From contig QQUF01000031.1 of assembly GCA_008501735.1 (NCBI GenBank), forward strand, positions 1-17,467: a stretch of DNA of 17,467 bases. Direction: 5' to 3'. Positions within the stretch are counted from its first letter, which is position 1. Each line of letters begins with the position of its first letter. A program made the translations under genes and the position numbers. Below, piece by piece: positions 14,641-17,467 of this stretch. This stretch comes from Calditrichota bacterium (GTDB taxonomy: Bacteria > CLD3). The notes beneath the pieces are model-generated. The model worked only from the letters and a program-made list of their open reading frames with translations. It ran no database searches and was not told where the DNA came from.

Positions 14641-15438
14641 ATGTATTTAGATTATTGGGAACTTCAAACAAGACCTTTTGATAACACACCAGACCCGAAA
14701 TTTTTCTATTTCTCGCAAGAACACGAAGATGCTTTTCTAAGATTGACTTACGCGGTTAAAGAAAACAAGGGAGCTTTTATGCTCTCAGGTGAGTATGGTT
14801 GTGGAAAGACAACTTTGACAAGAACATTTTTACAAGAGTGTTTTGATGCTGGGAATTTTGAAGTAGCCTTTTTGAACAACCCTGTTTGGGATAATGCTTC
14901 AGTAGATTTCTTTAGAGATATTTTGTTTGAATTTGGTGAAGATGCTCCTAAAGATTACAATCGCTCAGAACTTTTCAGATTAATCGGCGATGTCTTGATG
15001 CAAAATGTTAATGATGGAAAAATAAACTTGCTCGTTGTTGATGAAGCACAGCTTATTGAACACGACAAAATTTTTGAAGACATTAGACTTTTGTTAAATT
15101 ACCAACTTGATGACGTAAATTTACTTACAATTCTTATCATTGGTCAGCCTGAACTTCGCGAAAAAGTTCTCAAGTTTCCGCAATTAGAACAAAGAATTAG
15201 CTTAAAATATCATCTTCATACTTTGAATCAAACCGAAGTAAAAGAATATATTCATCATAGAATGAATGTTGCAGGTTGCAAAAGAGAAATCTTTACAGAT
15301 GATGCTTTTGATGAAATTTATAAACGTTCTTTTGGAACGCCACGAAGAATCAATAATATTTGCGATTTAGCACTTTTTATAGGTTTTCAGAAAAAATTAG
15401 AAAAAATTGATGCAAAAGTAGTTGCATCAACAGTTTAG
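14641..15438 (+). CDS. ExeA/GspA-like AAA+ ATPase
   Basis: The product is 265 residues. The opening, WELQTRPFDNTPDPKFFYFS then QEHEDAFLRLTYAV, is the ExeA-family signature. Walker A is GEYGCGKTT (residues 50-58) and Walker B LLVVDEAQ (130-137). A sensor-1 region (LLTILIIGQPELRE) and a sensor-2 type FGTPRRINNICDLAL near 230-244 complete the AAA+ module, so ATP hydrolysis should be intact. ExeA proteins work in type II secretion or pilus assembly, usually with a C-terminal peptidoglycan-binding domain. That domain is absent here, so this is the short cytoplasmic form. Related short ATPases also appear in MSHA pilus loci and transposon systems. No secretin, pilin or transposase is visible nearby. 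It is followed after 41 bases by a response-regulator/HD-GYP gene, suggesting a signalling or motility-linked unit. GAGG before the ATG supports the start. Confidence 0.88.
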   Translation: MYLDYWELQTRPFDNTPDPKFFYFSQEHEDAFLRLTYAVKENKGAFMLSGEYGCGKTTLTRTFLQECFDAGNFEVAFLNNPVWDNASVDFFRDILFEFGEDAPKDYNRSELFRLIGDVLMQNVNDGKINLLVVDEAQLIEHDKIFEDIRLLLNYQLDDVNLLTILIIGQPELREKVLKFPQLEQRISLKYHLHTLNQTEVKEYIHHRMNVAGCKREIFTDDAFDEIYKRSFGTPRRINNICDLALFIGFQKKLEKIDAKVVASTV

Positions 15439-15479
15439 TCTGTTTTTGTACGTTATGACTTTACATTAAGGAAAAAACA

Positions 15480-17201
15480 ATGTTACGATCAAAACAACTT
15501 TTTCAGAGCATTTCAGCAAGTCGTGCTACTCACGGTCAATTGCAAGGAAATGTAGCAAAAAAAATTCTCGTTGCTGACGATGACCCATACGTTTTACGAG
15601 CTTTAACTCAACACTTAAATAATATGGGTTACGAAACAGTTTCTGCTTCCGATGGAGATAATGCTGTGCAGATTTTATCTGAAACAGAAGTTGATTTGAT
15701 AATTTCAGATGTTGTTATGCCAGGAATGAATGGCTTGCAATTTTGTCAATACGTAAAGTCTGATGTAAAAACTTCTCACATTCCTTTTATCTTTATTTCT
15801 GTAAAAGACCAATTACCAGACAAGTTAATTGGGTTTCAAACTGGGGCAGACGATTATATCACAAAACCTTTTGAGTTAAGCGAACTAAAAGTAAGAATCG
15901 AGTCTTTGCTCACTAAAAGAAAAGAGCAAGGTAAAAAAGATTCAAAGCCTAAAAGTAAAGATGCTCCGAAAAGAACTGCAAATAAAGCAAATTCTCCTCA
16001 AAGACCTCAAAAAGCTAAACTTCATAAACTAACAATTGGACCTGATTTTGCTAAAAAAAGAAGTGAGGAAGCTGGAGAAGGTTCTCAAATTGGTAAAAGA
16101 AATGACTCAGGGTTTGCACCTGATAAAGTGGAAGCTCCAGAAGATTTAGCAGCTTTAGCAGACTTAGAAAATACTGTTAAAACTCGATTTGAGAAAGTAG
16201 TCGAAGATGAGCTTCACCTTCACGATGCCGAAACGGAAGAACAAAATCAAGCAATTGCAAATTTAACTGATGTTGAAGTTATTGATTACGAATCTGTTTT
16301 TGGTGCAGTTGAAAAGACAATTGAAGGTATAAAGAGTGGACACGGATTTGACATTGAAGAAATAATGCTTATGGCACGAAGAGTCCTAAAAAGTATTCAT
16401 TTAAACAATGACTTAATCCTTCAAGCTTTGTCAAATTATCAATATGATCCTTTTAAATGCCAACTTGTAAATGTTTCGATTTTTGCAATGAAGATTGGAA
16501 TTGGGCTACGACTCAATGACGAAGACCTGACGAAACTCGGAGCAGCTTCACTAATTCACGATGTCGGACATTTAGCTTTACCTGAAAGTTTGCTTCCAGA
16601 GGCTCTTCAAGAACGTGAGGATAGATTAACTAAAGAAGAAATTGAAGAACTTAGAACTCACCCTTTGAAAGGTGTTGAGATTTTGGAAAAGTTCATTCCT
16701 GACTTAAGAACTGATTACAACTGGCTTTATATGGCAGTTTTGCAAGAACACGAAAGAATAAATGGTTCAGGTTATCCGAATAAAATTAACGGAGATGACA
16801 TTTCGCTTTACGCTAAAATCATTGCTGTTGCAGATACTTTCGAATCACTTGCTCACAAAAGACCTTACAAACAAGACGAGTTCATAACTTATATGGCAAT
16901 GCAAAAAATCATTCGCCTAAAAGACAAAGAATTTGATGCAAAAGTAATCAAAGCGATGATTGGTGAAATCTCACTTTTCCCACTTGATTCTTACGTAAAA
17001 CTTAACACTGGTGATATTGGTAAAGTGATAAAAATTAATCACAGAAATCCACTAAGACCTGTAATTAAAGTTTACTACGACAAGGAACTCAATGAAGTTC
17101 ACCACGATAAAGTCATTGACCTAAAAGATTTCCCATTCATTTTTGTAGTCAAGCCAATTTATGACCTTGAATACGAATTAAGGATTATGTCAAAAAATTA
17201 G
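15480..17201 (+). CDS. Response regulator fused to a divergent HD-GYP domain
   Basis: The product is 573 residues. A receiver domain (about 27-145) has the acidic pocket at Asp33-35, phospho-acceptor Asp77 in SDVVMPG, switch Ser107 and Lys129 in TKPFE. A charged, lysine/proline-rich linker (about 146-270) follows. An HD-GYP region (about 320-470) has LIHDVGHLALPESLL (His360-Asp361), THPLKGVEIL (His394), QEHERINGSGYP (424-433) and KIIAVADTFESL (Asp452). A C-terminal stretch (about 495-570, LDSYVKLNTGDIGKVIKI) is common after such domains. HD-GYP proteins hydrolyse cyclic di-GMP. Here several usual residues differ: the first motif histidine reads Gln328, HDxGK is HDVGH, HHE is EHE and DG is NG. 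Activity or metal number may therefore be altered, and it may act as a sensor. AAGGA seven bases before the ATG fixes the start. It is co-directional with the ATPase gene. Confidence 0.9.
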   Translation: MLRSKQLFQSISASRATHGQLQGNVAKKILVADDDPYVLRALTQHLNNMGYETVSASDGDNAVQILSETEVDLIISDVVMPGMNGLQFCQYVKSDVKTSHIPFIFISVKDQLPDKLIGFQTGADDYITKPFELSELKVRIESLLTKRKEQGKKDSKPKSKDAPKRTANKANSPQRPQKAKLHKLTIGPDFAKKRSEEAGEGSQIGKRNDSGFAPDKVEAPEDLAALADLENTVKTRFEKVVEDELHLHDAETEEQNQAIANLTDVEVIDYESVFGAVEKTIEGIKSGHGFDIEEIMLMARRVLKSIHLNNDLILQALSNYQYDPFKCQLVNVSIFAMKIGIGLRLNDEDLTKLGAASLIHDVGHLALPESLLPEALQEREDRLTKEEIEELRTHPLKGVEILEKFIPDLRTDYNWLYMAVLQEHERINGSGYPNKINGDDISLYAKIIAVADTFESLAHKRPYKQDEFITYMAMQKIIRLKDKEFDAKVIKAMIGEISLFPLDSYVKLNTGDIGKVIKINHRNPLRPVIKVYYDKELNEVHHDKVIDLKDFPFIFVVKPIYDLEYELRIMSKN

Positions 17202-17467
17202 ATGTTTTTCCTTCGTCGGCTGATTGCCGTGATTCCTGTGCTTTGGGGAGTCGTAACTTTCGTCTTCCTAATTGTTCATTTTATTCCTGGTGACCCAATC
17301 GAAATTATGCTCGGAGAAACTGCCACGCAAACTGACGTTGTTGCTTTGCGTGCTTCACTTGGTCTTGACAAACCAATCTTCACACAATATTTAATCTTCC
17401 TAAAAAACATTTTCTCAGGCGATTTTGGAAATTCGATTTTACTCAAAAATCCAGTTTTGGATTTAAT
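17202..17467 (+). CDS. DppB/OppB-type ABC transporter permease, N-terminal fragment
   Basis: This is the first 88 codons of a gene cut by the right edge. MFFLRRLIAVIPVLWGVVTF starts a first membrane helix (about 7-26). It is followed by IVHFIPGDPIEIMLG, a leucine-type LRASLGLDKPIFTQYLIFL segment, and GDFGNSI. This is the standard N terminus of inner-membrane permeases for peptide, nickel or oligosaccharide uptake (DppB/OppB/NikB); the substrate cannot be read from this part. The ATG directly abuts the TAG of the HD-GYP gene, and the nearest AAGGA is 17 bases away. Translation probably depends on the upstream gene. Confidence 0.92.
   Translation, partial: MFFLRRLIAVIPVLWGVVTFVFLIVHFIPGDPIEIMLGETATQTDVVALRASLGLDKPIFTQYLIFLKNIFSGDFGNSILLKNPVLDL

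Overview
The window is AT-rich (A/T-dominated third codon positions, long A and T runs between genes). It reads as chromosomal DNA from a Gram-negative, envelope-rich bacterium. An OmpA protein with thrombospondin type-3 (TSP3) repeats, a CRTAC1/ASPIC-UnbV lipoprotein, a LamG secreted protein and a PorV/FadL-like barrel point to the Fibrobacteres-Chlorobi-Bacteroidetes superphylum. Several genes have ordinary Shine-Dalgarno sites (AAGGA, GAGG), which is less typical of classical Bacteroidetes and would suit an Ignavibacteria/Chlorobi-type lineage. The lineage is an inference from gene content, not a measured placement.

Layout. 1-134 (-) is the 5' end of a family-2 glycosyltransferase. 377-2137 (+) encodes a secreted LamG/fibronectin-like protein and ends in a clear intrinsic terminator. 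2290-3399 (-) is a TPR protein. 3425-3862 (+) is a BltD-like GNAT acetyltransferase. 3920-5725 (+) is a double-domain retropepsin-like protease with a PDZ domain. 5761-6492 (-) is a SIMPL-domain protein, convergent with the protease across a perfect 14-bp hairpin. 6621-7913 (+) holds an unrecognised 84-residue protein followed by plsX. 8070-9452 (+) is the OmpA/TSP3 protein with its own terminator.

9712-14573 (+) is a compact three-gene envelope cassette: a CRTAC1-like lipoprotein probably starting at CTG, a PorV/FadL-like barrel, and a 13-repeat PD40 propeller lipoprotein. 14641-17467 (+) is a signalling run: an ExeA-like AAA+ ATPase, a response regulator fused to an HD-GYP domain with altered metal-ligand positions, and the start of a DppB/OppB-type permease joined stop-to-start.

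Most of the window is ordinary housekeeping and envelope biology. No CRISPR array, transposase, phage gene, tRNA or rRNA was seen. The points most worth a second look are the propeller/barrel cassette, the ATPase plus divergent HD-GYP pair, the non-AUG start at 9712, and degenerate palindromic repeats near 2230-2281.
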